Origin: Pogostemon cablin
Taxonomy: Eukaryota > Streptophyta > Magnoliopsida > Lamiales > Lamiaceae
NCBI GenBank assembly: GCA_023678885.1
Contig: CM042963.1
Span: 38,071,105-38,135,104 of the forward strand
Length of the DNA: 64,000 nucleotides
Direction: 5' to 3'
In this document: in pieces, positions 13,890 to 26,134 of the stretch
Layout: each line of letters opens with the position of its first letter
How positions within the stretch are numbered: position 1 is the stretch's first letter
The notes under the pieces: generated by a model
Databases searched by the model: none
The model's input: the letters and a program-made list of their open reading frames with translations, nothing else
What the model was told of the DNA's origin: nothing
Position numbers and translations under genes: made by a program

Positions 13890-13960
13890 AAACCCTAGAT
13901 ATGAGGGAGCAGTTTTAAGGAAAACAATGCTACCCATTGGGCCGGGCCTAATTTGGGCTG
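13890..13960 (-). promoter_or_regulatory. RPS3 promoter: telo-box and site II elements
   Basis: Upstream of the RPS3 ATG are AAACCCTAG (13890-13898, telo-box) and overlapping TGGGCC/GGGCCT motifs (13938-13949), then TTTGGGCTG (13952-13960). In plants, a telo-box combined with site II (TCP-factor binding) drives ribosomal-protein expression in dividing cells. The spacing of about 70-130 bp from the ATG fits. Confidence 0.7.
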
Positions 13961-14086
13961 TTTGGGTTTTCTCATTCAATTCTCATTTTTAACATTCCGT
14001 ATAGACCGTTTATTTGGGTTCTTGGGCTGTTTGGGTTTGGGTTCTTGGGCTGTTTGGGTTGGACGTGTATATAGTGTATATATTTA

Positions 14087-14262
14087 TTGGCAAAAGCTCC
14101 TGCGCCCCGGGGACATGGGGACACAGTCCGTGTCCCCATGTGAATACAACTCTTCCTCTTCCTATTCTATTTAAACCTATGTATTGTCGGAAATTGTAAG
14201 GGGCACGAAAATTGCAAAGAGATACGGATCTAAATACGTGTGCCCGGGCGCACAAGAAAATC
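14087..14262. repeat. Hairpin-rich dispersed repeat (family H), copy 1
   Basis: About 175 bp beginning GGCAAAAGCTCCTGCGCCCC and ending in GTGCCCGGGCGCACAAG, with an internal GGGGACAC...GTGTCCCC inverted pair. An inverted copy sits at 26703-26890. No coding potential. Confidence 0.7.
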
Positions 14263-14426
14263 ACTCATATTTATTCCGTCCTATTTTAACTTTAGTTTAT
14301 AAATTTCATTTTCAGTTAAATCACTTCATTCAAAATTAAATAAAATTATGAAAATAACTTGTTATTATTATTTTATTATCTTTGTTGTTTAATGCTTATT
14401 ATTTACTCTCTTTTATTTAAAACATA

Positions 14427-14680
14427 CTCCCTCCGTCTCTAAAAAGTTGGCACACTTTCCATTTTGGGTTGTCCCACAAAAGTTTGCACATCCCAAAAAA
14501 AGCAAAAAGTAAAAAACAATCACCCTTCCCCATACACTTTAATTACAAAAAAACCATCTCTACCTACCATACTTTATCATTTATATATTACATAAAAATA
14601 CCATTATACTCCTAAAAGTTATCACTTTCTTAATCTCCGTGCCGAAAAGAGGTGTGCAAACTTTTTAGAGACGGAGGGAG
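14427..14680. mobile_element. Stowaway-like MITE with near-perfect inverted repeats
   Basis: Ends CTCCCTCCGTCTCTAAAAAG and its exact inverted complement, flanked by TA on each side. The inverted match continues with few changes for about 30 bp, suggesting a recent insertion. Confidence 0.9.
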
Positions 14681-14721
14681 TATGATTTTTATGTGTATCA
14701 CTTTCTATACCAATTTCTTTA

Positions 14722-14880
14722 AGGCTAATTATAGTGTGCACCCGGAAGCACCCTAAGATAGGGTGCACCCATATACAAATATAAACAAAAACATATACAA
14801 TTATGAATAAAAATGTATACAATTTAATTGTTAGCTTTTTTATTGAAAATTTGAATGTAAAAAAATATAGATGTTTGATG
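14722..14880. repeat. GTGCACC-type dispersed repeat (family B), truncated copy
   Basis: Starts GGCTAATTATAGTGTGCACC and continues into a segment closely matching the element at 44.67-45.03 kb (ACATATACAATTATGAATAAA and following). The palindromic right end is missing here. Confidence 0.65.
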
Positions 14881-15107
14881 TTTCCGTAGCAATGATATTT
14901 TGAATTAATCTAATTTGGTAAAAAAAAAAACATTAGTAAAATCAATCTTATTTTAAACGAATATGAAAATGAAATAAACGCAAAACCATATAGATAATAA
15001 AATAATAATTCTGCACAAAAGTTTGTGTACTTTGATTTACTTATGATAAAATTAATGCTACATAGTCTGAAGGAAAGTGTGTTAGTGTTAAAAAAAATTG
15101 GGTGTGA

Positions 15108-15720
15108 TCAGGAAATGTCGATCAAGCTACAATTTTCGATCGTTAACTCTACGAGACTTCTTCTTATGTCCTCCCACTCTTTCCACTCAGAACACTCGTA
15201 GAACTTCAGTTTCTTCAATTTGGGAAAGGCGAGTAGAGCATTCCACAAACACTCACTTCCCAAGAACTCTCGTCCTACATGTTTCAAGCTTTCCATTCCA
15301 AGAACTCGAATCTCTTCCAGACAAGGCAGGTTTCCAAGGGGTGGCAATGATGTCAGGCCCTTGCAATCACTGAGTCAGCAGAGGGGCGAGCGAGATGATC
15401 CAGCTCAACGGAAATTTGGAACCCTTATACTTGTCTATAACCAAATGCTTCAAGTTTGGATGGGGCTCCAGAGCATCTATTGCATTCATTCTCACCAAGT
15501 TCTTGCAATCATTCATGTCATTCTTGAAACTTATGAACAGACATTGAAGCTTTGTCTTGTTCCTCAGCTTTTGCTTCTCTTGCATCCTTAATCACTTCAT
15601 CATCACCTAATCTGACAATCATCTCAGATTGAGGTGCTAAGCCCCCAAATCAAGCATTCTTCACATTAAGCTCATCCAGTGTTTTTTTGGAAACCTCTCA
15701 AGTCAACGTCTAATCCGAAC
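15108..15720 (-). pseudogene. NBS-LRR resistance gene relic (LRR region)
   Basis: The minus strand encodes leucine-rich-repeat sequence typical of CNL resistance proteins: KLRNKTKLQCLFISF, HPNLKHLVIDKYKG, then PPLGNLPCLEEIRVLGMESL and FPKLKKLKFYECSEWKEW. These lie in the usual order but are interrupted: the KDAREA segment and KLRNKTKLQ are in different frames, and a stop (after LAPLLTQ) splits the two main open segments. The NB-ARC domain and start are absent. It is a fragment of an intracellular immune receptor gene, non-functional as it stands. Confidence 0.8.
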
Positions 15721-17250
15721 AAGGGCTCAACGTTGTAAGTCCTCAAATCGAGTTTGGACAAGCTTCAATTAAAAATCCGACTAAACACAAACAGTCAACA
15801 AGTCCAAGTCAAAATCTCAACACAAAATTTTCTGTCACACAGACAGTTCAGAATTAATTTTGGATAACTTTATCAAGGAATGTAGTGCATGTTCCTCTTT
15901 GACTAGAAAATAATATAAATAAAAATTAAATGCACTCGGATTATTTCTATATATGGAGATGAATGATGCTCGAATAATGCGGAAGAATCGGAAAGAAGAT
16001 TGCATAGCTAGAGAAAAAAAATAAAAAATAATTGATAAATAAACTTGAGGTAATAGATTAAGGAAGTCAACGTTAGTGCAGGTGATGTTAGCTGGATTGA
16101 CTAAATAAAATTAAGTTTGCATTTGGGTTCATCCAAATCACGTTGTAGCATAAATATATCTCATTGAAAAGAATAAAAACAATAAAATGGATATTATAAA
16201 TATGTCTTGAAGAAGAGAGAAGTAGGACTATACAACTATCTGCAAATTTTTATTTTTAACTTTTTTACCACCAAAAAATGGTGGGTAAAATACTTTTAGT
16301 TGCAATTATATGTAGTTACTTTTAGAAAGTTATTAATTTTAGAAGGTGTTTGGTTGGGCATTAATGAGAATGCAGTTATATTAATTTTCATTGTTGATAC
16401 TTGTTTGATTTAATGGAAATCAAAATTTCTCAATTATTCCCATTAATTAAATATTTACCTCACCTTTCAATCACTTTAAATCTTATTGTGATTGACTTCT
16501 TTAATGATATCATTGACATTAACATCAAAGAATTCAAACCAAATGACACCTTAATTAAAATGCTCTTGCAATGATGTGTAGATATATTAACACCTATGGT
16601 GGTAATCTTGAAACATTTTAGCAAGAGTGAGTCTCCTATGTAAATCTTATGATTCTCTTAATTTATGGATTAAAAAGACAATTATATACTTTAATTTTCT
16701 AAATTCAAAATTCTATTATTAAACTATAAAAGTATAATAGTACATGAACTAGAGTACAAGATGAATCCGAATTACACAACTATATATTTGCTCTAGGAGA
16801 ATATCATTTCTAAACGTAAGTGAGAATTCGAGACAAGGCATTGCATCGAGTGTTTAATTTTTTCCGAATTTATTATGACCATAAATTATGGTTGCAAAAA
16901 CCATTTTTTCTTATAGTGTGATCTCACTAAGTACAATCGAAGACCACAATTAAGTACTCGACATTAAAAAATATATATAAAAAAAACTAATGAATTGATT
17001 TTTATTTACTAAATATCAATAGAATACTAACAAAAATTATATTTGTCTTTTAAATAAAATTTCAACAAATTTATAATATTTTTACCAATAAATTTTCGAC
17101 AGAATTTATATAAATTGTTAATGGATCAAATTATTAGTTAGCAATTGATGGCAAAGACTTCCCTAGGACAATCTTTTCCTTTCAAAATGGTACAACCGGA
17201 TCCATTCAGCCCATTTTTATTTTTATGGATATTTGGATCAGCCCATTTCA
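15721..17250. other. Intergenic region without a gene
   Basis: AT-rich non-coding DNA. It holds a Tourist-like MITE (16344-16550) and, at 16918 on the minus strand, a CACTATAAGAAAAA terminus reminiscent of a CACTA transposon end. I found no partner end. Confidence 0.5.
16344..16550. mobile_element. Tourist-like MITE
   Basis: Left end AAGGTGTTTGGTTGGGC and right end CAAACCAAATGACACCTT form imperfect inverted repeats of the GTGTTTGGTT class. The flanking duplication is not clear, so the exact border is uncertain. Confidence 0.5.
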
Positions 17251-17890
17251 CGCTACTATTTGAACTAAGCCCATATCACATTACCGTTTGATTTTTTAAA
17301 ACATAGAAAAGGTGAGAGGGGTTTCTATTCTGCTCATCGTCTTTCTCAGTTTGCGCGCTTCTTCCAACGTCGGTTCGCGAAATCTCTTCTCGCCTTATCC
17401 ATTTATAGCTCCTTTTCTAATGTCGGTTCTTGTGTTCTTGCCTTTGGTCGTCCGCCCCCTTTGGGTATTGTTCGTTTTTGTTAATCGCCGAAGTAGTTTT
17501 CATTTTTGTTAATGTATTTTTTACTGATTTTTGTTTCTATCTTAAACTTATTCTACAGTTTCTCATCCTTAATTTTTGAGAATCAGTGCTACAAATTATT
17601 AATTTCGGTTCTAGAATTTTACGGTAAATGTATTTTTTTAGTCAATATTTTCGATGTCGTCGTGTTTTCATATCTACTGAAATTTTGTTTTTCTTGTGTT
17701 CATATGATTTTTTTGTTTAAATGATATTAGTTATCCTTGTTTTTAGCAGTTGAAAAATAGTCAGTAATTTGCACTAGGTTAAGTAGATAGAACTCTTGTT
17801 TTTAAATTTTCTTTCATTAATTGCATGCACAATTTTTTTTGTATATTAATTACTTGGATTTTCGTTGTAGGTTTGTTGAGATAATTTTAT
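17200..17890 (+). promoter_or_regulatory. Promoter and 5' UTR (with intron) of the mini-exon gene
   Basis: CAGCCCA/AAGCCCA motifs (site II on the minus strand) at about 17205, 17239 and 17268 precede a CT-rich, GC-richer leader (17310-17420). T-rich sequence follows, ending in an acceptor TTGTAG at 17864-17869, about 20 bases before the ATG at 17892. This resembles a housekeeping promoter with a 5' UTR intron and suggests the gene downstream was once genuinely transcribed. Confidence 0.45.
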
Positions 17891-18193
17891 AATGGGTAGA
17901 AAACAGTGTGTTCTTCTTGGGCAAGGTCCTATGTTTTGTAGAAAACATAGACGTATAATTCAAACTCGTTCTAAAACTTCTAAAATTTTACAAGAGAAGT
18001 TGATGGAGAAAAATCAAAACAGAGTGGGTGATAAAAGAAAACAACAAGGAACAGATCATGGCTGTAATTCTCTTGTATTGTATGATGATAAACTTGCGTA
18101 GAAATCAATGGATTCTGGTGCTGAAACTTCACCAAGATTTTATGCAAGAATAATGAAAAGACAAAGAAGTCCTATTAGAGTAAATGAGGACAG

Positions 18194-19040
18194 GTACATG
18201 TTTGTTCATTAAATGAGATACATTGTTATTATTTTGTTGTTTTAATTTGTTTCTTTTCTGTTGTACTCTTATATTGTAGTGAAATTGGTCAGATTGAGAC
18301 GGTCATTCCTGATAGTGATGAGAGGAGTTCAAACTTAAGGAATGATATGAATCAAAGGTTTGATTGATTTGAATTTCTTATGTAGTTATATTCTTATATT
18401 TATTTGTTGTTCTTTTTTGGAATTGTAGTGAAATTGGGCAGAATGAAACTGTAGTTCTGGACAGTGATGAGAGGGGTTTGAAGTTAAGGAATGATAAGAA
18501 TCAAAGGTTTGATTGATTAGAATCTCTTATGTTGTTATACTCTTATATTTACTTTTTGTTCTTTTTGACATTGTATTGAAATTGGATACATTGAAACTAT
18601 AATCCCCAATCGTGATGAGAGAAGGTCAAAGTTAAAGAATAATAGGAATCAAAGGTTTTATTGATTAGACTCTATTATTTTGATATACTCTTATATTAAT
18701 TTTTTGTTCTTGTTGAATTTGTAGTTAAACTGTAATCCCCGATAGTGATGAGAGGAGGTCAAAGTTAAAGAATGATATGAATCAAAGGTTTGATTCATTA
18801 GACTCTATTATGTTGATATATTCTTATATTAATGTTTTGTTCTTTTTGAATTTGTAGTGAAATTGGACGCACTGAAACTGTAATCCCCGATAGTGATGAG
18901 AGGAGGTCAAAGTTAAAGAATGAACTCTTATATTAATGTTTTGTTCTTGTTGAATTTGTAGTAAAATTGGACACACTGAAACTGTAATACCTATTATTCA
19001 TGAGAGGAGGTCAAAGTTAAGGAATGATAAACAAAGGTTT
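18194..19040 (+). repeat. Tandem array of mini-exon units (about 72-150 bp period)
   Basis: Six tandem units, each an intron tail (TTTGTTCTTTTTGAATTTGTAG), a mini-exon (GAAATTGG...GATAGTGATGAGAGG...AATCAAAG) and an intron head (GTTTGATTGATT). Exon lengths are 78, 78, 78, 63, about 66 and 75 nt. Each encodes a SEIGQIETVIPDSDERSS-like peptide. Confidence 0.9.
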
Positions 19041-19559
19041 GATTCGTTGGACTATTTTTTCTTTAGATGTATTTGTGTTGCTGTGCTCTTATTTGTTCTT
19101 TTTGAAATTATAGCAATATATCCAAAAACAAGTCTTCTGGGATGGTAAAGAAAAGCAAAAAACAACAACTCCTAATCTCAGAGATAGGAGGTATCATTTT
19201 GGTGTTTCTATTTTCGAATATTACTCTTTCCTATATATGAGGTTACTTTATTTTATAATTTAGGTTACTCTATATAGTTTGATTCATTTTTATGATATCT
19301 AATTTTATTTTGTTTACTATTTACTGTTTAATGATTTACTCTTTTTGTTGAATTGGTTTATTATGAACCAGATTTTACTTTACTGTTTGTAGTTTTTATT
19401 TATTTTCATTTTGTCCATGTTTTGTGATGTTTGGTTATCAACTTCTAGTTTCTATTTTTCTATTATTTTGGTAATGGAAAGAAGTAGATGGATTTGAAAT
19501 TATTTTATATTAAACTTGAAGTAAATTAAATTTGTTTTATGTGATATTCTTTGTTTTGA

Positions 19560-20620
19560 TATTTATTTTTTATCATTGCTTGCAGTCTTGTTGATGATGA
19601 GACCCCTATAAGGTATGTAAATTTTGAATACATTGTAGTCTTTTTTTTTTGTATAGTCAATTTGTTTGATCTCTTATTATGTTCAGTTATATCTATATTG
19701 CAGCGAAATTCCTATTATAAGATCGAAACAATCCAAGCCTACTAGGGGATCTAAAATATCCAAGCCCGATGAGAGGGCAGAGAATAACAAAAAATCAACT
19801 CCTAATAACAAAAATAGAAGGTAATGTTTCTATCTTCCTGGTTTTCATGGCTACTCTTTCCAATATATGACGTTGCCCTATTTAATGATTTAGGTTACTA
19901 AGTATGTTTTTCATTCATTTTCTTATGTGAAATTCTTTTATTTAAATTATTTTATATTATTTATTGCAGTCTTGTTGATGATGATGACGATTTTGTTTCA
20001 AATGTTATCCCCTTGAGGTATTTAAATTTCAATACATTGTATTCAATTTTCTTTTTTTTGTAATATTCTTTTTGTTTGTATTTTTTATGTTTAGTTATAA
20101 TTATATTGCAGTGAAATTCCTATTAGAATATCGAAATCATCCAAGCCTGTTACTAGGGTATCTAAAATATTCAAGCCTGATGGAAGGGCTGAGAAAAGCA
20201 AAAAATCAACTCATAATACCAGAAATATGAGGTAATTTTTCTATGTTCCTGTTTTCAAAGGTTATTCTGTTCTATATATGAGGTTACTATATTCAATGAC
20301 TTAGGTTACTAAGTATGTTTTTATTCATTTTTTGTTGTGAAATTCCTTTATTTAAATTATTTTGTATTATTGCTTGCAATCTTTTTGATGATGATGACAA
20401 TTTTATTCAGATGAGGTCCCCTTGAGGTATTTAAATTTCAATACATTGTATCATTTTTTCTTTTTCTGTAATATTCTTTTTGTTTGTTTTTTTGTGTTTA
20501 TTTTTATTTATATTGTAGAGAAATTCCTATTAGAAAATATAAACCAACAAAGCCTGTTACTAAGAGATCTAAAAAGGGAGTATCGAATTCTACAACCAAC
20601 AATAAGAGGTATTATGTTTC
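19560..20620 (+). repeat. Second tandem array: three two-exon units of about 400 bp
   Basis: Units start at 19586, 19970 and 20380 (periods 384 and 410). Each has exon A (SLVDDDD...IPLR type) and exon B (EIPIRISKSSKPVTR type, Lys/Ser-rich and basic) with conserved intervening introns. Unit 3 has a GCAA instead of GCAG acceptor and a one-base-shorter exon A. Confidence 0.85.
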
Positions 20621-22737
20621 TGTTCATAGTTGACTATTTATATTATTTACGATGAACACTTTTAATCATTATTATTATATTTATTGCAGTGATAAGAAGA
20701 AAGCAAAGTGAGTTGACTACAGACTTAGGGAAAAGTAATTATACTTTTTTATTTTATTTTTTGATTTCTGTGTTTTGTCAATTGATATATTATGCTTATA
20801 ATTTTTTTATTTTTTTATCCAGTGGGTTATTTAGTCATTGCAGGCCTAATGGCCTTAACACTGTTGTGCGGAATTTCAATGATAAGCAGAAGTCTGATAT
20901 CAAGGAGCTTGGGTTTGGTACCTTATTGGAGTTAAAAGTTGATAAATGTGTTAATATAGATCTCATGGCATGGTTGGTTGATAACTTCAATAGTGGTAGT
21001 AGAATGTTAAACGTGGATAATTATCAGAGCTTCTGTGTTACTCCCTATGATGTCTATGATGTTTTTATGCTGCCAAGGAATGATGGTATGGATGTGACAA
21101 TGTTTACAAATCTTAAAGGGTCAAAGTTTCTCCATTTCATTAAAGGTGAATATGATATAAAGGTCAAAATGCATTGTGGTTGTTTGGGTGACCTTCTTTT
21201 GAACAAGTTTAAGGATGGAGGTGTAGATTTTAAAAGAATATTTGTGTTATATGCTGTAAGTTCTTTTCTTGCACCTGCTGTCAATGGGTCTATTAAGAGT
21301 CGGGTTGCTAAATCATTGGAAGATTTGAGTATGATTCTCGAACTTGATTGGTGCAAGTTTATTTTTGATGAGTTGTGCTCTTCTATTTCCAAGTTTAAGC
21401 TGAGATCTAGTACACGCATTGGGGGATGTATTCTTTATTGCAAATCATATATTTTCATCGTATGATTTGAGGGGAAATACCAGAACCTGTATCCATTCCT
21501 CTTATACTGCATTGAATAGATATTAAACTACTTTCAAGGAAGAAGGAAGAAATGGAAGCCGGTAAATTTGATCTTGGAAAATTGAATGATAGATATCCTC
21601 TATCTGCAAATGGAGTTGTCAAAACTGTTGACCTTACCAGTTCAGATCCTGTTATAGATGACGCACAAACCAAGGTATTATGTTATTTTTTATAAAAAAA
21701 TATTTATTATAAAAAATATTAATGAATATTCGTAGTTTTTTATTAATGAATTATTGATGAAATCATAATATAAATTGTCATAATAATTATTTATTAATGA
21801 TTTTTATGACATGAAAAGAAGTGATAACTTTAATAATGAAAAATAATAATATGAATCATTTATAATATAAATGAAAAGTAATAATATTTTAAAAGAAAAT
21901 TAATAGCATCTCTAATAAAAAGTGATAATTAATTATGAAAACGTACAATAATCTCCCGTGACATAATCTCACTAATCTCATTACCAGTTTATACAAAGAA
22001 GCAAATTATAGTACATCATTTGTTCCAAAAATACTTGCACTTTTTTTTTGATCCATTCCTAAAATACTTGCACACCCTAAAAATAGAATTAATACACAAT
22101 ATAAATAATCTTATATTAATACTACAATATTATAGAAATACCACATTCTTTTCACGCATAATTTAAATCAAAATCAACTATATTATACACTTTATTCTAT
22201 TCAATATCCAAAATACTCCTATTCTTTCTTACATCATTACAATAAAAAAAAATATATAATTTCGTACCACCAAATGCGTGCATGTATTTTTTGAACGGAT
22301 GAAGTATTAATTAAAAATAAGAGATTAATAAAAATATTATTGATTTATTCGTAGTAAAAATAAGAAGTGGTAGTTTAAAAATAATTTAATTTTACACAGT
22401 TTAGAAAATATCCAGCCCACCCTACCAAATTGTGGCTTAGCCTCGTTAAATGGTGGATGCTAGTCACTAAGTTCCACCATTCTATTTTGACATTCTTTTA
22501 AAAAAAATTAAAACTTACTCTGAAATTTATTTTATCACCATTTTCAATAAATAAAAAATAAAAAATTATATGCTCCTTGGTTCTTTTTAAAATTTATACT
22601 TTAAACTCAAAATTTTAGAATTTTATTTTTATTTATTAAATAAATGATTCGATGCACCTGAAATTGAATTAACACCATTTCCAATGTCAAAACTAAAAAG
22701 ACTCAAAACAATTGGAGCACAGTTGAATTGCTAATGG

Positions 22738-22892
22738 TGGGCCAGCACTAAAATGGGCTGCCTTCCTCATCTTTGATGGGCTAGGCTGGTGCTGCATGGA
22801 GTACGTAATGGGTTGCAGTAATTCTTGGAGCGCGTTTTCTTTAATGGGCTAAAATGCTATTCTTACAGTGGGCCTTTATTGTTGGGCTTATT
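22738..22892. promoter_or_regulatory. Cluster of site II-like TGGGCY motifs
   Basis: Six or more TGGGCC/TGGGCT motifs in about 155 bp (for example near 22738, 22754, 22787, 22847, 22869 and 22884), all in plus orientation, about 600 bp upstream of the ndhU ATG. Possibly part of the ndhU promoter or a relic of another one. Confidence 0.35.
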
Positions 22893-22914
22893 GATATGTT
22901 AAATAAACTTAGGA

Positions 22915-23085
22915 GTCCGATTAGAATGCACCGGTACTATTTTAATTGTTAGATTAAAATTTAATTTAATTTCTACCATTAAATAAAATAATATAATTAA
23001 ATTTTTTTAAATTAAAACTGTCCACTACCTTAATTTTAAAACTATAAACAAAGGGTGCACCTGTGCTCTCCAAAATTACCCTAAA
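22915..23085. repeat. GTGCACC-type dispersed repeat (family C), copy 1
   Basis: AATGCACCGGTACTATTTTA, a TTAGATTAAAATTTAATTTA core, TAAATAAAATAATATAATTA, CCACTACC, then AAAGGGTGCACCTGTGC. The same order of blocks recurs at 41.75, 50.29, 50.70 and (weakly) 59.15 kb. Confidence 0.65.
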
Positions 23086-23479
23086 TTTAAATTTATTTTT
23101 TATTTGTAAAGGGGATGATTATTTCTTGTTTTTAAAATCGTTTTGAGTGTTTGAAATTTTAGACTTATACTAATTGGATTTTCTTTCTACATTAATCTAG
23201 TATTCATTTCTTTTTTTTCTTTCCCCTGATTTATACTCTATTATTTTTCCGCTCTAACATTATTTAATTTTCATTTACACATACCATCACGCCCCCTCAT
23301 ACATATTCTATTTAATCATTAGCATTTCATGCATGTAAGTAGAATAATAATAATAAAAATAAATAAATAAAAGGAAGAGAAGGGATAGGGTTTGTTTGGC
23401 AAGGAGAGACCCTTGTGTTATCCACTTCCTAACATAACCTAACCTAAAATACCCACTAAATATAATCTGCTACATTTCC

Positions 23480-26069
23480 ATGGCTACTGGAGCAATTACT
23501 GCTCATTTTACTCCTACTCACAAACACCTTTCTACCAAATTAAGTCATAGGCTTCCCATTTCACTTTCTTTTCCTACACATTCCCATGCACCGAAGCAAC
23601 GCCGGAAGCTGCTCGTCGTCCGAAATTCGGACGACGGAAGTGGTTCCACGGCGACCGAACAAGAAATCGAGCCGGCTCCGGAGGTCCCAAAAGGGCCACC
23701 CTCACTCATCTCATCTCTTAATGTGGAAAAAGCTTTGCGTGGCCTAGGTAATATTCTTATAATCCACACTAATTTTAAAAAAAAATTCTATACAGAATGA
23801 TTACTTCCTAATAATTTACTCACAATATTCAATATATGTACTTATTAAATTAATATTATTAATGTAATAGTGTTTTAGAGTTGCAGCAATTACAGACGTG
23901 GATCACTATGCCAGACTCGGCCTTCAACCTGGATGTCCCTATGATCAGGTCCCAAACCAACCCTCACTTTTTCTCTCTATATAATTTCCTATGCCGTTCT
24001 CGTGTATTATCTACGACATTATTAAATATATATAACTAACACGTAAAAGTAAAAGAGAAGAAAATCTATATATTCACCAATTTGGTACAAAGTATGATAT
24101 ATAGTAAAATAAGTATAATATTTTTGTGTGTCACAATTATGTTGAATGTGTGAGAGAATAAAATTTAAAAGAAAATACTTATATCATTTATATAAATAAT
24201 AACGCAAAAGTGCAAGAAATCCTATGTGCACTGCAGAAATTTTGAACTGCAGTACAACATCATTATTTGTACTAGTATCATTTACTAATATGTGTATAAA
24301 TTGGTACAAACAGGTTAGCATTGCGTACAAGAGCAAGGTACAAGGGGTGATGAATAAAGGATTAGAGGAGGAGGAGGAGGAGATTAGCAAGGAATTAGAG
24401 CTCTTGAAGGTGGATATTGTATATATAAAATTAACATTTACTTAATTAGTGTTGATCATATAATATAATTTAATAATTAGTTTAATTTAGGAATCATATT
24501 CAATTCTATCATCGGTGGAAGAGAGAAGGATGTATGATTGGTGCTTGGCAAGGAGTGGCCAAGCAGATACATACACGTGGCCTTTTGAGGTTGATATTAC
24601 TCAAACCCCTAAGGGGGACCCACCTCCCCAGGTAAAACACGCTCTTTGCTTTCTCCAATAACGCAACTGCACCCACTCTTTAGAAATTAATTAACAAGGA
24701 AATTATTTAATTGTCAAATCTAATAGGATCACAATTATGACTAGAGATATTCCGTATAATAATCCTATAAAGGTCAATCGATTTAAGTTATTAATCATGG
24801 GAGAAACCGAGCTTCCAATTTACTAATTAATTTCAATACAGTCAACTTCTCCATATGATCAAATGATATAGAGGAGTATGATATTACTACTGTAATTTCG
24901 AACTTGCATTTATACACTCAATAAGTAATTATGTATGCATGCACAATAGAATTATGTGCGAAGTTGTGCAAATATCGTGTGATTGTACGTATGATAGAAA
25001 AATAACATACAATGCACACTTGTGCAAACATCGTGTTATTGTACATATGTACATTTAAATGTACGTATTGTGTAGAGTTGTGCAATAAATAAATAGTGCA
25101 CACTCGTGCAAATGTCATGTGATCATACATATGCCCACTTAAATGTACGGATCATAATGTATACAATGTTGTGCAAATATTGTGCGATCATAGATGCATT
25201 ATATTACACACTTGTGTAAATATCGTGTGATTGTACATATGTACATTTAAATGTATGGATGATGGATTACATAATTGTTAAAGGCGCGTCTCAAGCTAAT
25301 GAAGTCCTCATCGCTTAAAAGTTAAAAATTAATATTATTGATTTTTTGGGATTTAGGTTGATGTTAAAAAGCAACCATGACCTTTGGCGCCTTTCTGGAT
25401 GTTAAAGGTGTGCCTCAGGCGTACCTCACGTACAATTCCAAATGTGGTCAATTTTTAAATTATTTTTTTCTAAAATTGTCACGTGCTAAATATGTATTTT
25501 ACATGGTAAACACAATTTTATTAGAAAAATATTGACTTTTATTTATAAATATGGACTAGGGTTTGAGTTTCATTTTCACACTTTCTCTCTTTTCCACAAA
25601 ATCATTAGAATTTTTAGAAATAGGTATCATTATTGTCTGGCACCGCCGCTATCCAACTACCATAATTTTAGATTTTTTTTCTTGTTATTCTATATTTTTC
25701 GTAAAAATGAAGAATTTCATGAATATATATAATGATCAATTTGATGGTAAAGAAGAGAATAAAAATTATGAGTACAACAATAGACCATGATAATTGTGAT
25801 TTTTATATCACATTATGGATCATTTGAATCTTTGACATTTGATATTTTTTTAAACATGAAGAATTCTACTTATTTGTTCACTGTGATTGTCTATTTGTGT
25901 TAACTAGTTGAATTATGAAGTTGATTATGACATTATGCACAAGTTTTTAATTGTTATTATGTTATTTATTTATGAGTTATTATGTATTACAAGCATTTTA
26001 ACACGTGCGTTGCACGGGATAAATTTTAAAAAAATAAAATCATATAAATATAGATATTTTTTTAATAGT

Positions 26070-26134
<65 letters not shown>

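Larger units (their letters stand above)
17892..21674 (+). pseudogene. Decayed gene of tandem mini-exons with a large 3' exon like Ulp1/plant-mobile-domain-associated proteins
   Basis: The first exon (17892-18193) starts MGRKQCVLLGQGPMFC but has an in-frame TAG at 18099. Then come six copies of a 78-nt phase-2 mini-exon (18280-18357, 18429-18506, 18577-18654, 18725-18787, 18858-about 18923, 18962-19036), an exon 19114-19190, three exon pairs A/B (19586-19612 with 19704-19820; 19970-20017 with 20112-20231; 20380-20426 with 20519-20608), a short exon from 20690, and a long exon from 20844. The long exon (FGTLLELKVDKCVNIDLMAW, then VTPYDVYDVFMLPRNDG) resembles N-terminal regions of plant proteins associated with mobile elements and Ulp1-like proteases; this is similarity from memory. 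It frameshifts near 21465, and DRYPLSANGVVKTVDL continues in another frame. Two acceptors (18576, 20379) and one donor (after 18923) are lost, and mini-exon 4 opens with a stop. I regard it as a pseudogene. Confidence 0.7.
21675..23479. other. Intergenic region upstream of ndhU
   Basis: AT-rich. It holds a decayed Stowaway-like element (about 22018-22305, degenerate ends), a cluster of TGGGCY motifs (22738-22890) and a family C repeat (22915-23085). No gene seen. Confidence 0.5.

Noticed and set aside
16860..16920. Complete CACTA transposon ending at 16918
   Set aside because: Only one CACTA-like terminus seen and no partner end or transposase in the neighbourhood.
17506..17724. 72-codon hydrophobic plus-strand frame
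   Set aside because: T-rich intron-like sequence; hydrophobicity follows from base composition.
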